A stretch of 46,554 nt of DNA from DATGZX01 sp035296965 (GTDB lineage Bacteria > Planctomycetota > Planctomycetia > Gemmatales > Gemmataceae). Below, piece by piece: positions 7,107 to 14,847 of this stretch (position 1 is its first letter; each line of letters starts with the position of its first letter). The stretch covers positions 1-46,554 of the forward strand of contig DATGZX010000306.1 of assembly GCA_035296965.1 (NCBI GenBank), in the 5' to 3' direction. The position numbers were made by a program, and so were the translations under genes. The notes beneath the pieces are model-generated. The model was not told where the DNA came from, did not search any database, and saw only the letters and a list, made by a program, of their open reading frames with translations.

Positions 7107-8852
7107 TCAGCGGCCCGCCAGCGGCAGCCGGAACGCCACCATCTCCTGGCCGTTGCGAGCCAGCAGGACGTCGCCGACCAGCACCGGATGGTTCCAGGTC
7201 TTGCCCTCGATCGCCGGGAAGCGCGCGAGCTCCCTGAACTGGTCGGGTGACGCCGCGACCAGCGCCAGTTCGCCCTTCTCCGACAGCACCAGAAGCAAGT
7301 CCTGGTCCGGTAGCAGGATCAGCTGGCCGTGGCCGTAGCGTCCACCCTTCCACTTGCGCTTGCCGTCCACGAGGTCGATGCAGGCCAGGAGGCTGCCGTC
7401 GAAACCGAAGGCATGGTCCTTGTGAACTACGAAATCGTTGAAGTAGGGCTTTAGCCCGGCCGAGGTCCAGCGCTCTAGGGCGGCCCATCCGTCAGGCCCG
7501 TGCGTGACCGCGATGCGGCGCACGCCCGTTCCGGCGCCACCCATTCCGGATCCGGTGCCGATCAGGACGTCGCCGTCCGCGGTCAGTGCCGGCTGCACGA
7601 TGCCGTCGCTGTCCCAAAGGTACGTCCAGAGCTGCGTGCCGCTGGCCGGCGCGACGCTGATCGCTCCGTCTCCGTTGAGCAATAGGATCTGCTTGACTCC
7701 GTCGATCGTCACCAGGTGTGGGGAGCTATAGCCCCCGCCGCCGGCCGGGCCCAACCAGCGCAGGTCGCCGGTGGCAAGGTCGTAGGCGACGAGCCTGCCG
7801 GAGGTGGCGACGATGACGACGTCGTCAACAACCAACGGTGAGCCCGCAAAGCCCCAGCCCGGGATCTTCACGCCGTTGTCGGATGCGGCGTTGCGCGACC
7901 ACACGACGGCGCCGTCAGCCGCGTCAAGTGCGTTCACGATCCCAGTCGCACCCAATGCATACACGTGACCGTTGCTGAGAGTCGGCGTCGCGCGCGGCCC
8001 GGCACCGGCGTTCGACTCCCAGAACCGGGTCGCGTCGTGGTGCTTCCAGACCGGCTGGCCGGTGGTCAGGTTGTAGCAGGCGACGACCTCGTCGTCGCCG
8101 CGCTGCTCCTGGGTATAGAGGAGGTCGCCGCGGACCGCGAACGACGACCAACCCGGTCCGATCGGCCGGCGCCACAGCTCGACCGGCGGTGACCGAGACC
8201 AGTCGGTCGCTATCTGTTCGCCGCGAACGATGCCGTCGCGATCGGGTCCGCGAAAACCGGGCCAGTTGGCAACCGTCTTCGCTGCTGTCGGAGTCGACGG
8301 AGGTGCCGCCGGCTCGTTGCCGGCCAGGGCCAGGAGCCGTTCCTCGGGAGTCTGCGCCCACCGCCAATGGAGGTCCGAAGCGCCGTCGCCGGTCATCCCA
8401 CCGGTGCGCAGGAGCGTGAACACTCCGCACGCCAGCAGGATGGTGGCGACCATCGCCGCGCGCCGAAGTCCGCTGGAGAGGCGACGGCTGGCCACCGCCC
8501 AGCACACCAAGGCGAGGCACAGGACCGGGATGGCGAAGATGGGCAACATCATCCCCATCATCCCGTTCGCAATGGACGCGTGAACAATGTGCGATGTCGC
8601 GTACACCGCGACCGGCATGAGGACGATGGCGCCCACGCGCTCGGACCAAGGCGCCCGGCTGAAGAACAGCCACCACAGGAGGACAGCCAGCCCGCCGCCG
8701 AAGACTCCGGCCAGCACCCCGTAGAGCGTGGCCTCGGGAACGAAGATGGGGAGAACGAACCAAGCCAGCCACTGCAGCACCACGGCGAGCACGCCGGGCC
8801 ACAGCCGGAGCGGTTTCTGCTCAGCGGGTTTGTCCGTCTGCGCGGTATTCAT
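7107..8852 (-). CDS. Membrane protein with PQQ-like beta-propeller domain
   Basis: The 581-aa protein has about four to five membrane helices in the first 180 residues (for example LAWFVLPIF, AIVLMPVAVYA, IPVLCLALVCW, MVATILLACGVF). A linker leads to a beta-propeller from about residue 200 that opens with NWPGFRGPDRDG, a common planctomycete PQQ_2 signature. Repeats such as ACYNLTTGQPVWKH, NALDAADGAVVWSR and VAYDLATGDLRWLG are typical PQQ/BamB-like blades. It probably displays a propeller outside the membrane for protein or ligand binding. Enzymatic PQQ dehydrogenase activity is not supported by anything seen. The start at 8852 has no strong ribosome binding site, so a nearby alternative is possible. 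Confidence 0.85.
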   Translation of the reverse strand: MNTAQTDKPAEQKPLRLWPGVLAVVLQWLAWFVLPIFVPEATLYGVLAGVFGGGLAVLLWWLFFSRAPWSERVGAIVLMPVAVYATSHIVHASIANGMMGMMLPIFAIPVLCLALVCWAVASRRLSSGLRRAAMVATILLACGVFTLLRTGGMTGDGASDLHWRWAQTPEERLLALAGNEPAAPPSTPTAAKTVANWPGFRGPDRDGIVRGEQIATDWSRSPPVELWRRPIGPGWSSFAVRGDLLYTQEQRGDDEVVACYNLTTGQPVWKHHDATRFWESNAGAGPRATPTLSNGHVYALGATGIVNALDAADGAVVWSRNAASDNGVKIPGWGFAGSPLVVDDVVIVATSGRLVAYDLATGDLRWLGPAGGGGYSSPHLVTIDGVKQILLLNGDGAISVAPASGTQLWTYLWDSDGIVQPALTADGDVLIGTGSGMGGAGTGVRRIAVTHGPDGWAALERWTSAGLKPYFNDFVVHKDHAFGFDGSLLACIDLVDGKRKWKGGRYGHGQLILLPDQDLLLVLSEKGELALVAASPDQFRELARFPAIEGKTWNHPVLVGDVLLARNGQEMVAFRLPLAGR

Positions 8853-8929
8853 ACTCGACCATACCCTGCCAACGAGCCGTTTGTTTCCTATTTTCTTGCC
8901 GGCACTTTACTCTCCAGACTCAGCAGTAT

Positions 8930-9114
8930 ATGCGTCAAGCGTACTCGCGCCGACGCACTTTGCCGACCAGCGAGGACCGCACCGCTCTCACGCGCCTTTT
9001 CACGATGCACCTTCGACTACCCGAAGACATTCGTCTTGTTCTCACCAGGGATTGAGCCCGACGCGATCACACCGCCCCGGGAATGGTGCGTCGGCGCGAG
9101 TACGCTTGACGCAT
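8930..9114. mobile_element. 185-bp element with 29-bp perfect inverted repeats (MITE-like)
   Basis: The arms at 8930-8958 and 9086-9114 are perfect inverted complements over 29 bases, separated by 127 bp. The element lies between the divergently placed propeller gene and the 3' end of the DUF2007 gene. No coding sequence fits inside and no target-site duplication is obvious. Size and arms suggest a non-autonomous element. A large folded RNA is the alternative. Confidence 0.55.
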
Positions 9115-9124
9115 CCCTACGAAC

Positions 9125-9505
9125 TCACGTTAAACCCTCCTCGCCCTCCGGATCACCGCCCTTGTACGACCACCCACACGCTGGGCAGATGCCGTCTTCC
9201 GGCAGGGGTGCCCCGCAGGCCAGACACAGGTCGCGATCTTGTTCCGCTTCGTCCACGTCCTCTGGCACAGTTGACTCGGCTCGTTCTGAGCGCTCTAGGA
9301 TCTCACGGGCCCTCGGCAGATCCCTGCTCTCGACCATGATACGCGGGGCGGTCGCCCAGCCCATCGGCAGGTCGCCGATCGCACCCTGAAGGAGCTCGTT
9401 CTCGATGGTTGCGCGGATGCCGGCGTCGAGTAGCGCCTGCTTCAAGACAAGGGCCTGCGGGTTGTTCTCGGCCCGGTAAGCTTCGACAAACCGCTGCTCG
9501 TCCAT
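9125..9505 (-). CDS. DUF2007 family protein with C-terminal zinc ribbon
   Basis: The 126-aa protein has an N-terminal DUF2007 (putative signal-transducing) domain at about 1-70, with AENNPQALVLKQALLDAGI and a VESRDLPRAREIL ending. An acidic linker follows, then a zinc ribbon with CLACG and CPACGW pairs at about 93-111. The ATG at 9505 is preceded by a strong GAGGAGG. DUF2007 proteins are small soluble proteins of unclear role, and the ribbon suggests metal binding. A GTTAGGC motif lies 15 bases upstream of the start, as at the ClbS-like gene at 10297, which may mean both arrived as cassettes. Confidence 0.8.
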   Translation of the reverse strand: MDEQRFVEAYRAENNPQALVLKQALLDAGIRATIENELLQGAIGDLPMGWATAPRIMVESRDLPRAREILERSERAESTVPEDVDEAEQDRDLCLACGAPLPEDGICPACGWSYKGGDPEGEEGLT

Positions 9506-10296
9506 CAGGTTGCCTCCTCGGCCTAACGTTAAGAAATCTATCGGGAGTGCTCCGACTGGATGGGCTCACCTTTGTGTAATCGGCGTGTCCGCACCTGCCA
9601 TTGATCCTGTTCAATTGGACAAGTGCCGATCCGAATCTCGTTTTTTTCCGTTACTTGCGGCATGCAAATGAGGTCTGGACTATTTTCAGACTTATCGGAG
9701 CTGCAGTGAATGGACAGCCCCCACCCTCTTTCCTCAGTGAGATCGACTGGTCGTCGCGACCGTCTAACACAAAGCATCATTAACACTCGAGTTGCCGAGT
9801 TAAAATCCCCTCGGCACTCTCGCGACAGCCGGCTGCTGCCAAAGGGCGGCGGTTTCATGCTCGGGCAAGCCGAAGAACGACACTTCGGTTTGTCGGACCG
9901 GAGCGCGCAAAGTTCGGTCTGCAGGCTCAAGCAGGACCGGAAAGCGGTGCTGCCGATAGAACAGGGTTTAACCTTTTGGCTGCCATTGTCAGTCCCCACT
10001 TCTTCGGGTAGGCGGTTGGCGGCGGGTGGCACGCTCTGAGGTACTCCGAAGGGTCGTGCTGCGGCAGTTCCCAGAGCTGGGAACTTGGTAGCTGGCACAA
10101 GTTACAAGTTCTGAATAGGCTGACTTCGACGCGAATCGTAGATCACCAGACTGTCAGAAGCTATGTCGAGGAGCGCAGAGGACGCTACCCCGAGCCAGGC
10201 ACGTTCGGCACGCTTTTCGGAGCACCTCAGAGCGTGCCACTCTGCCGCCTCGCTCAGTTCTGTCGTTAGGCGTCAGCAGAACCATCAGGAGTACTC
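9506..10296. other. 790-bp region without a supported gene
   Basis: Frames open on both strands (for example 9538-10098 minus) but have low-complexity composition and no family resemblance, so I treat this as non-coding. GCCTAAC is at 9521-9527 and GTTAGGC at 10265-10271, each just upstream of a gene start. An 8-bp hairpin (GGCACGCT/AGCGTGCC) sits at 10207-10238. The latter two could be the remains of an attC-like site. Confidence 0.45.
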
Positions 10297-10830
10297 ATGG
10301 GCAGGCGACTCCGCAAGCACGAACTGCTGCACGAGATCCAGCGTGAGCGCACTGCACTCGACGACGCTCTCGCGCTCCTGACGCCCCGTCAGATGACGAG
10401 GGCCGGCGTAACCCGCGGTGGGTGGTCGGTCAAGGACATTCTCGCCCACCTCATCGAATGGCAGCAGATGAACCTCGACTGGTATGCGGCGGGGCTGCGT
10501 GGAGAGAAACCTGCAATGCCTGCACCAGGCTTTACTCTGCGAGAGCTCCCTCGCCTGAACGAAATGATTTATCGAAAGCACCATCGGCGCTCACTTCAAG
10601 CCGTGCTACAGGACTACCGGTCCTATCACCAACGACTCGTCGCCCTCATTGAAGCTCTGCCGGACGCCGACCTGGTAACGCTGGAGCGCTTCTCCTGGAC
10701 TGGTCCGTCTTGGACGCTTAGCGACTATCTCCGGGCGAGCACAGCGGCGCACTACCTGTGGGCGCGCAACCATATTCGTCGCTGGTGGCGTTCCCAGGGG
10801 AAGGGCGCCCTTCGCATGAGATCACGTTGA
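10297..10830 (+). CDS. ClbS/DfsB family four-helix bundle protein
   Basis: The 177-aa protein matches the ClbS/DfsB (DUF1706) family, DinB-like four-helix bundles. It has an N-terminal KHELLHEIQRERTALD helix, the GGWSVKDILAHLIEWQQMN segment and a C-terminal helix with TAAHYLWARNHIRRW. ClbS itself protects colibactin producers by hydrolysing the cyclopropane warhead. Many family members are of unknown substrate, so only a protective or stress role is inferred. AGGAG lies shortly upstream of the ATG. The gene sits between a GTTAGGC motif (10265-10271) and an attC-like site (10839-10898), which is the layout of an integron cassette. Confidence 0.85.
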   Translation: MGRRLRKHELLHEIQRERTALDDALALLTPRQMTRAGVTRGGWSVKDILAHLIEWQQMNLDWYAAGLRGEKPAMPAPGFTLRELPRLNEMIYRKHHRRSLQAVLQDYRSYHQRLVALIEALPDADLVTLERFSWTGPSWTLSDYLRASTAAHYLWARNHIRRWWRSQGKGALRMRSR

Positions 10831-10838
10831 GCTCTGCC

Positions 10839-10898
10839 GCCTAACCCACCGTTGCAGTGGACTCGCTTGGCTCGCCGCTGAACTCCATATCGTTCGCC
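10839..10898 (+). other. attC-like integron recombination site
   Basis: This 60-bp stretch starts nine bases after the ClbS-like stop. It has GCCTAAC (10839-10845, R''), five bases, GTTGCAG (10851-10857, L''), a 20-bp centre, CTGAAC (10878-10883, L') and GTTCGCC (10892-10898, R'). L' lacks one base relative to L'', as expected for the extrahelical base. R' differs from the ideal GTTAGGC, so the site may be decayed. Confidence 0.5.
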
Positions 10899-10996
10899 AG
10901 CGCGCTCCGGTCACATCGACCGATGTGTCGAACTATTCGCCCAAAAGGAAATCCCAAGCCGAAGTGATTCATTTGACAATTACAGCGCTAAATCTC

Positions 10997-12010
10997 CTAC
11001 CTAGCGAACTTCGCAATTCGGCCGCCTGGTCCGACTGCCCAGCCTTCACCAGTCGAGGTGAATGCGACGCTGTTGTAGTTCTTGTCGTCAAGCGGCTTCC
11101 AGGTCGCGCCGTCGTCCAGGGAAACGTCGGAACCCGACGTCCCTACAGCGACCCACCGATCCTTCGCCCACGCGACGCCAGAGCGATAGGGAAACGCTCT
11201 GTCGACAAGAGTCCATGTTATGCCGCCGTCGGTGGTGATAGCCGCGGTCGCGCCGGGGGCGTTGGGTTTGCGATAGTCGCCGCCGACGATCATGCCATGA
11301 TTCTGGTCGCGAAATGCGATTGAAAAAATGCCGGCCGAGTCGGTGCCGGCAAGAATCGGCGTGTTGCTAACCGTCCAGTTGCGGCCTCGATCATGAGAAT
11401 GAAAGACCCGCGCCGTTTTGGCTCCTCCCGTGCAGAACCAAACGTCCTGCTTGCCGTGCGTGACGAGGCAGGTGCCGCTGGCAGCGAAGGCGCCCTCGTT
11501 CGCCAGAGCCGGCGGCAGGTTTATGCCCGAAAGCCGTTGCCAATTCGTGCCGCCGTCCTCGGTGACGATCAATTGAAATTGCCCCTTGACGGGGTCGCTA
11601 AGAGCCATGCCGTTCTTGTCGTCCCAGAAGGCCATGGCATCAAAAAAGGCTGCGGGGTCGGGGTTTTTGAATTGCAGGATCCACGATTTGCCGCCGTCGG
11701 CAGTTTTGTAAATTCGGGAATCCGCGCCGGGCCCGGCGCTCAACAGGTAGGCCGTGGTTTCTCCGAAGGCTTCGACATCGCGGAAGTCGAGTTTTGCCGC
11801 GCCGGGCACCGTGCCGACGGACCAGGTTCTGCCGGCGTCTGTGGTTCGCCCAACTGTCCCTTTCGTGCCGCTGACCCAGGCAACCTTGGCACTCACCGCA
11901 CAAAGGCCGCGAAAGTCCGCATTAGTACGGATGGTCTGCTGTTGCCATTGGGCGTGATCCACTGAAACGCAGAGGCCGAGAAGCACCGCGGCGAGGTAGA
12001 AAAATTTCAT
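10997..12010 (-). CDS. Secreted Ycf48/BNR-type beta-propeller protein
   Basis: The 337-aa protein starts at the ATG at 12010 with a signal peptide (MKFFYLAAVLLGLCVSVDHA). It then has repeated blades of the WD40/YVTN/BNR or Ycf48-like type: TTDAGRTW, TADGGKSW, TEDGGTNW, SHDRGRNW, TTDGGITW and SLDDGATW, spaced by about 45-50 residues. The family covers photosystem assembly factor Ycf48 and many exported propellers of unknown role. With no photosynthesis genes nearby, it is best called an exported propeller. The frame stays open upstream of 12010 but runs through the toxin gene and a Uma2 remnant, so the longer ORF is not real. Confidence 0.85.
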   Translation of the reverse strand: MKFFYLAAVLLGLCVSVDHAQWQQQTIRTNADFRGLCAVSAKVAWVSGTKGTVGRTTDAGRTWSVGTVPGAAKLDFRDVEAFGETTAYLLSAGPGADSRIYKTADGGKSWILQFKNPDPAAFFDAMAFWDDKNGMALSDPVKGQFQLIVTEDGGTNWQRLSGINLPPALANEGAFAASGTCLVTHGKQDVWFCTGGAKTARVFHSHDRGRNWTVSNTPILAGTDSAGIFSIAFRDQNHGMIVGGDYRKPNAPGATAAITTDGGITWTLVDRAFPYRSGVAWAKDRWVAVGTSGSDVSLDDGATWKPLDDKNYNSVAFTSTGEGWAVGPGGRIAKFAR

Positions 12011-12066
12011 GGCGGTTTTCCGAACAAAGGCACGCGGCGAGGGACGACGGGTGAGGGCCGAGGCGG

Positions 12067-12119
12067 TCAAGTGTAGGCGGCGGTTCAGGACCACGACGAG
12101 GTCCGGTTCTTTCAGGTGC
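12067..12119 (-). pseudogene. Uma2 gene fragment
   Basis: Read on the minus strand this encodes EPDLVVVLNRRLHLT, close to EPDLAVVLKKRLHLI in the intact Uma2 gene at 12757-13359, with clear nucleotide similarity over about 45 bp. It carries only the first catalytic-motif stretch and lies between the toxin and propeller genes. It is likely a relic of a decayed paralogue. Confidence 0.5.
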
Positions 12120-12408
12120 GACTTCGCCACGCAGATGCGTCTCTTCTGCCGTGCAGCGCCGCGAGCACCTCCACGCGGTCGTCGTGGACGCGATAGTAAA
12201 CCACGTAGGTGAACCTTCGCAACCGCGCTGCACGTAAGTTCCGCCAGACGCTGCCGTAGATTTGCGGCATAGCGCTGATCCGGTCCAACACGTCCTTCAG
12301 CTGATCCAGAAACTCCTGACCCAAGTCGGCCCGCTTCCTTTCGAAGTAGTCCCGCGCCTCTTCGACGTCGAGGCTGGCCTCGGGGCGCAGGACGATCGGC
12401 CAAGTCAA
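12112..12408 (-). CDS. RelE/ParE family toxin
   Basis: The 98-aa protein has the ParE/RelE toxin pattern: LRPEASLDVEEARDYFERKRADLGQEF helix pair, a RISAMPQIYGSVWRNLRAARLRRFTYVVYYRV central sheet, and a short C-terminus. ParE-type members poison gyrase and RelE-type members cleave mRNA, and sequence alone does not decide which. It starts at a TTG (12408) overlapping the antitoxin stop (12405-12407), which indicates translational coupling. The pair has the classical antitoxin-first order. Confidence 0.85.
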   Translation of the reverse strand: MTWPIVLRPEASLDVEEARDYFERKRADLGQEFLDQLKDVLDRISAMPQIYGSVWRNLRAARLRRFTYVVYYRVHDDRVEVLAALHGRRDASAWRSRT

Positions 12409-12626
12409 GGTTTCCTCGAAAGACGAGCCAGTACGGCCTCCCAGGGCACGGCCGCCCTCGGGTCGGCGTCGGCGGCAGCGACACGACGCTCCAGCTCACG
12501 TAGATGCCAGGCAGGGGGAGCGTAGGGGGCGTCATCGGGGAGGCTTTCCCAGATGAGTTCGAGGAGCTCGGACCGCTGTTGGGGGTCGAGACGATCGATG
12601 CCGAACTGCTCCAGAGTCAGACCCAT
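12405..12626 (-). CDS. Addiction module antitoxin (TIGR02574-type)
   Basis: The 73-aa protein resembles the putative addiction-module component family that pairs with ParE-like toxins. It has a LDPQQRSELLELIWESLPDD helix and a C-terminal WHLRELERRVAAADADP segment. The ATG at 12626 is preceded by GAGGAGGG, stronger than the toxin's TTG, so more antitoxin than toxin is expected. It probably binds and neutralises the toxin through its C-terminal half and may autoregulate the pair. Confidence 0.85.
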   Translation of the reverse strand: MGLTLEQFGIDRLDPQQRSELLELIWESLPDDAPYAPPAWHLRELERRVAAADADPRAAVPWEAVLARLSRKP

Positions 12627-12756
12627 GAAAACCCTCCTCGGTTATGCGATGCCACGGCCCAGCATACCGCGCGGGCGGGGGCGAGGGTAGAGGGGCAGGG
12701 AAGTGAGATGAGGGACTAGGGGGCGTGGGTAGCACACCAAGCAATGAGGGAGATGT

Positions 12757-13359
12757 CTACGTTTTTCGGCCCAGGATCTGCTCCAGAATCATGGCCTTCT
12801 GCCGAGGCCTTTGCCGCAGCCACTCGGGACGAATCCAGAATCCTGGCAGGACCTGGCTGCGCAATACTCCGCCCCGGACTCGTTCCTCGCGGTATTTCCC
12901 ATCCGACCCGAGTCGCAAGAGCGTAACCTTCTCCTCCGTTTCGTCGATAATCCAGTATTCAGGGACGCCTGCCTTCTGGTACTGCCGGCGTTTTTTAACA
13001 TAATCCCGCTCGACACTCTCGGGTGATACGATTTCGATGGCCAGGTCCGGGCGGCCATTCACAAATCCGCCTTCGATCAAGTGCAGGCGCTTCTTCAGGA
13101 CCACAGCCAGGTCCGGCTCCGGGCTTTCTTTGTTGCTGAGGCGAAAAGCCACCCGCGAACCAAATAGCTGCCCCAAATCTAGGCTCTCGATATACGAACC
13201 GAGTAGGATCGTTAGCCAAACAAAGAGGGCATTGGCGTTGGTGTTTTCCGGTGAAGCCATGTAAATGATTCCATCAATCAGATCGGCCTTCTGGTCGTCG
13301 CGGACCAGGACGCAAAAGTCCTGGAAAGTATGGCTACCTTTTCGTGCAAGGACTCTCAT
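12757..13359 (-). CDS. Uma2 family (DUF820) PD-(D/E)XK nuclease-like protein
   Basis: The 200-aa protein has the typical Uma2 layout: KADLIDGIIYMASPE near 26-40, EPDLAVVL near 91-98, PDLAIEIVSPES near 110-121 and a YQKAGVPEYWIID segment near 133-145. The acidic residues and the Glu-Ile-Val-Ser motif form the PD-(D/E)XK-like active site. The family is very expanded in planctomycetes and cyanobacteria, with unproven function. The fragment at 12067-12119 shows a second copy once existed nearby. GAGG lies upstream of the ATG. Confidence 0.9.
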   Translation of the reverse strand: MRVLARKGSHTFQDFCVLVRDDQKADLIDGIIYMASPENTNANALFVWLTILLGSYIESLDLGQLFGSRVAFRLSNKESPEPDLAVVLKKRLHLIEGGFVNGRPDLAIEIVSPESVERDYVKKRRQYQKAGVPEYWIIDETEEKVTLLRLGSDGKYREERVRGGVLRSQVLPGFWIRPEWLRQRPRQKAMILEQILGRKT

Positions 13360-13493
13360 GGGCTGTCCTCAACAAGACGGGAAAAGTTCTCGTGACCGGA
13401 CCGCAGCCGAGTTGGTGTATTCTACCGGTCTGCAACTGCATACACCAAGATTGGCGAGGGACGAGAGGGGAGGGGCGAGGGATTTGGGGGATA

Positions 13494-14765
13494 TCAACCG
13501 TTCTTTGCAAGATCGAGGAAAACGATGCTCGAAGGATTGCCGACGGGCGTGTACTGGCCGGTGAAGTTGAGGCTGCCGGTTTTGCGATCCACTCGGAAGA
13601 CGGCGATGTTGTCACCTCGCTGATTGCAACAATAGAGGAACTGGCCGGTGGGGTCGAAGTTGAAGCTGCGCGGATAGTTCCCGCGTGTCCATTCTTCCCC
13701 GACAAATGTCAGGGTGCCGTTTGGACCTATGGAAAAGATCCCGATGCTGTCGTGCAGCCGGTTGCCAGCATAGACAAACCGGCCATCGGCTGAAACCAGG
13801 ATCTCAGAGCAGAAGTTACTGCCAGCAAACCCGGGTGGCAGCGTGGAGATCGTCTGCCGTGAGGTTAACTGACCTGTTGAGGCATCGTAGTCAAACAATA
13901 CGATGGTCGAGCCTTCCTCCTGAATAGAGTAGAACCAACGGCCATTGGCGTGAAAATGGAAATGCCGGGGCCCGTCTCCAGGTGGCAGCGCGACGGCGGG
14001 CGGTTCACTTGGAATCAGCACGCCCTTCTGCTCGTCAAACTTCCAGATGAAGATTTTATCCAGGCCCAGGTCCGCATGCAGCACGAAGCACCCGGCGGGA
14101 TCAGCCTGAATCATATGCGCGTGCGTTCGATCATGTCCGCTGAAGGCAAAGCTGCCCGGTGGAGCGTTGGTCGCCCTGGTGGGGCCAATTTTGCCGGCAT
14201 CGGCCTTGATATCAGTGGCGGCCCCCAGACGACCATCGGCAAGAATCGGCAGCACCGCGACGGAGCCCCCAAAATAGTTGGCCACCAACACGAACCGTCC
14301 AGACGGATGCAGGCTCACAAAGGTGGGACCGGCGCCGCCGGAACGAACGGTGTTGAGCAGCTCTAATTTCCCGTCAGCTCGATTGATCGAGAATGCACTG
14401 ACCGTGCCTTCCTTGTGTTCGCCCGCCCGATCCGTTTCGTTGGCGGAATACAAGCGGGTTCCGGAGGTATTCAAAGCCAGGCAGCTTGGGCTCGTTCCCA
14501 TCTCGTGGATGCCAGCGGGAGTCAGCGCCCCGGTGACGCGATTCACCTGAAAGAGGTGAATGCCGCGACCATTGCCGGGCGGTAGATCCACCTGGGTTGG
14601 CAACACATCGCCCAGCGGAGAGCTGAAGGTTCCAACATAGGCGAGGAGTGGTCCGGCGGCTTCCCCCGATTGCGCTTGGAGCAAACCATCCATGAGGGGT
14701 GTTGTCCCCGCAAGTGCGACAAAGGTTTTCAAAAACGAACGTCGGGAACTGTCGGGTGGACTCAT
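13494..14765 (-). CDS. Lactonase family (6-phosphogluconolactonase-like) beta-propeller protein
   Basis: The 423-aa protein starts at the ATG at 14765 with a twin-arginine-type signal (RRSFLKTFVALAG). A seven-bladed propeller of the lactonase family (COG2706) follows, with YVGTFSS, SPSCLALNTSGTRLYSANE, PTFVSLHPSGRFVLVANY, GPRHFHFHANGRWFY, VSADGRFVYAGNRLHDSI and RSFNFDPTGQFLYCCNQ. Cytosolic Pgl hydrolyses 6-phosphogluconolactone. This one is exported, so a different lactone substrate is likely. It lies 82 bp downstream of the DUF1501 gene on the same strand and probably shares its operon. Confidence 0.9.
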   Translation of the reverse strand: MSPPDSSRRSFLKTFVALAGTTPLMDGLLQAQSGEAAGPLLAYVGTFSSPLGDVLPTQVDLPPGNGRGIHLFQVNRVTGALTPAGIHEMGTSPSCLALNTSGTRLYSANETDRAGEHKEGTVSAFSINRADGKLELLNTVRSGGAGPTFVSLHPSGRFVLVANYFGGSVAVLPILADGRLGAATDIKADAGKIGPTRATNAPPGSFAFSGHDRTHAHMIQADPAGCFVLHADLGLDKIFIWKFDEQKGVLIPSEPPAVALPPGDGPRHFHFHANGRWFYSIQEEGSTIVLFDYDASTGQLTSRQTISTLPPGFAGSNFCSEILVSADGRFVYAGNRLHDSIGIFSIGPNGTLTFVGEEWTRGNYPRSFNFDPTGQFLYCCNQRGDNIAVFRVDRKTGSLNFTGQYTPVGNPSSIVFLDLAKNG

Positions 14766-14847
14766 GGTGGAAACAGCCTGTCTAGTTGAGGGGACGGTTG
14801 GAGCAGAGCGACAAGGACTTCTGCTAGCAAGCGAACCCTGCCCCCGC

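Noticed and set aside
9538..10098. Minus-strand open frame of 186 codons
   Set aside because: Composition is Ser/Arg/Pro-rich with no family-like motif and no clear ribosome binding site; probably a chance open frame in GC-rich DNA.
10207..10271. Second attC site upstream of the ClbS-like gene
   Set aside because: GTTAGGC and a hairpin are present but matching R'' and L'' boxes could not be identified.
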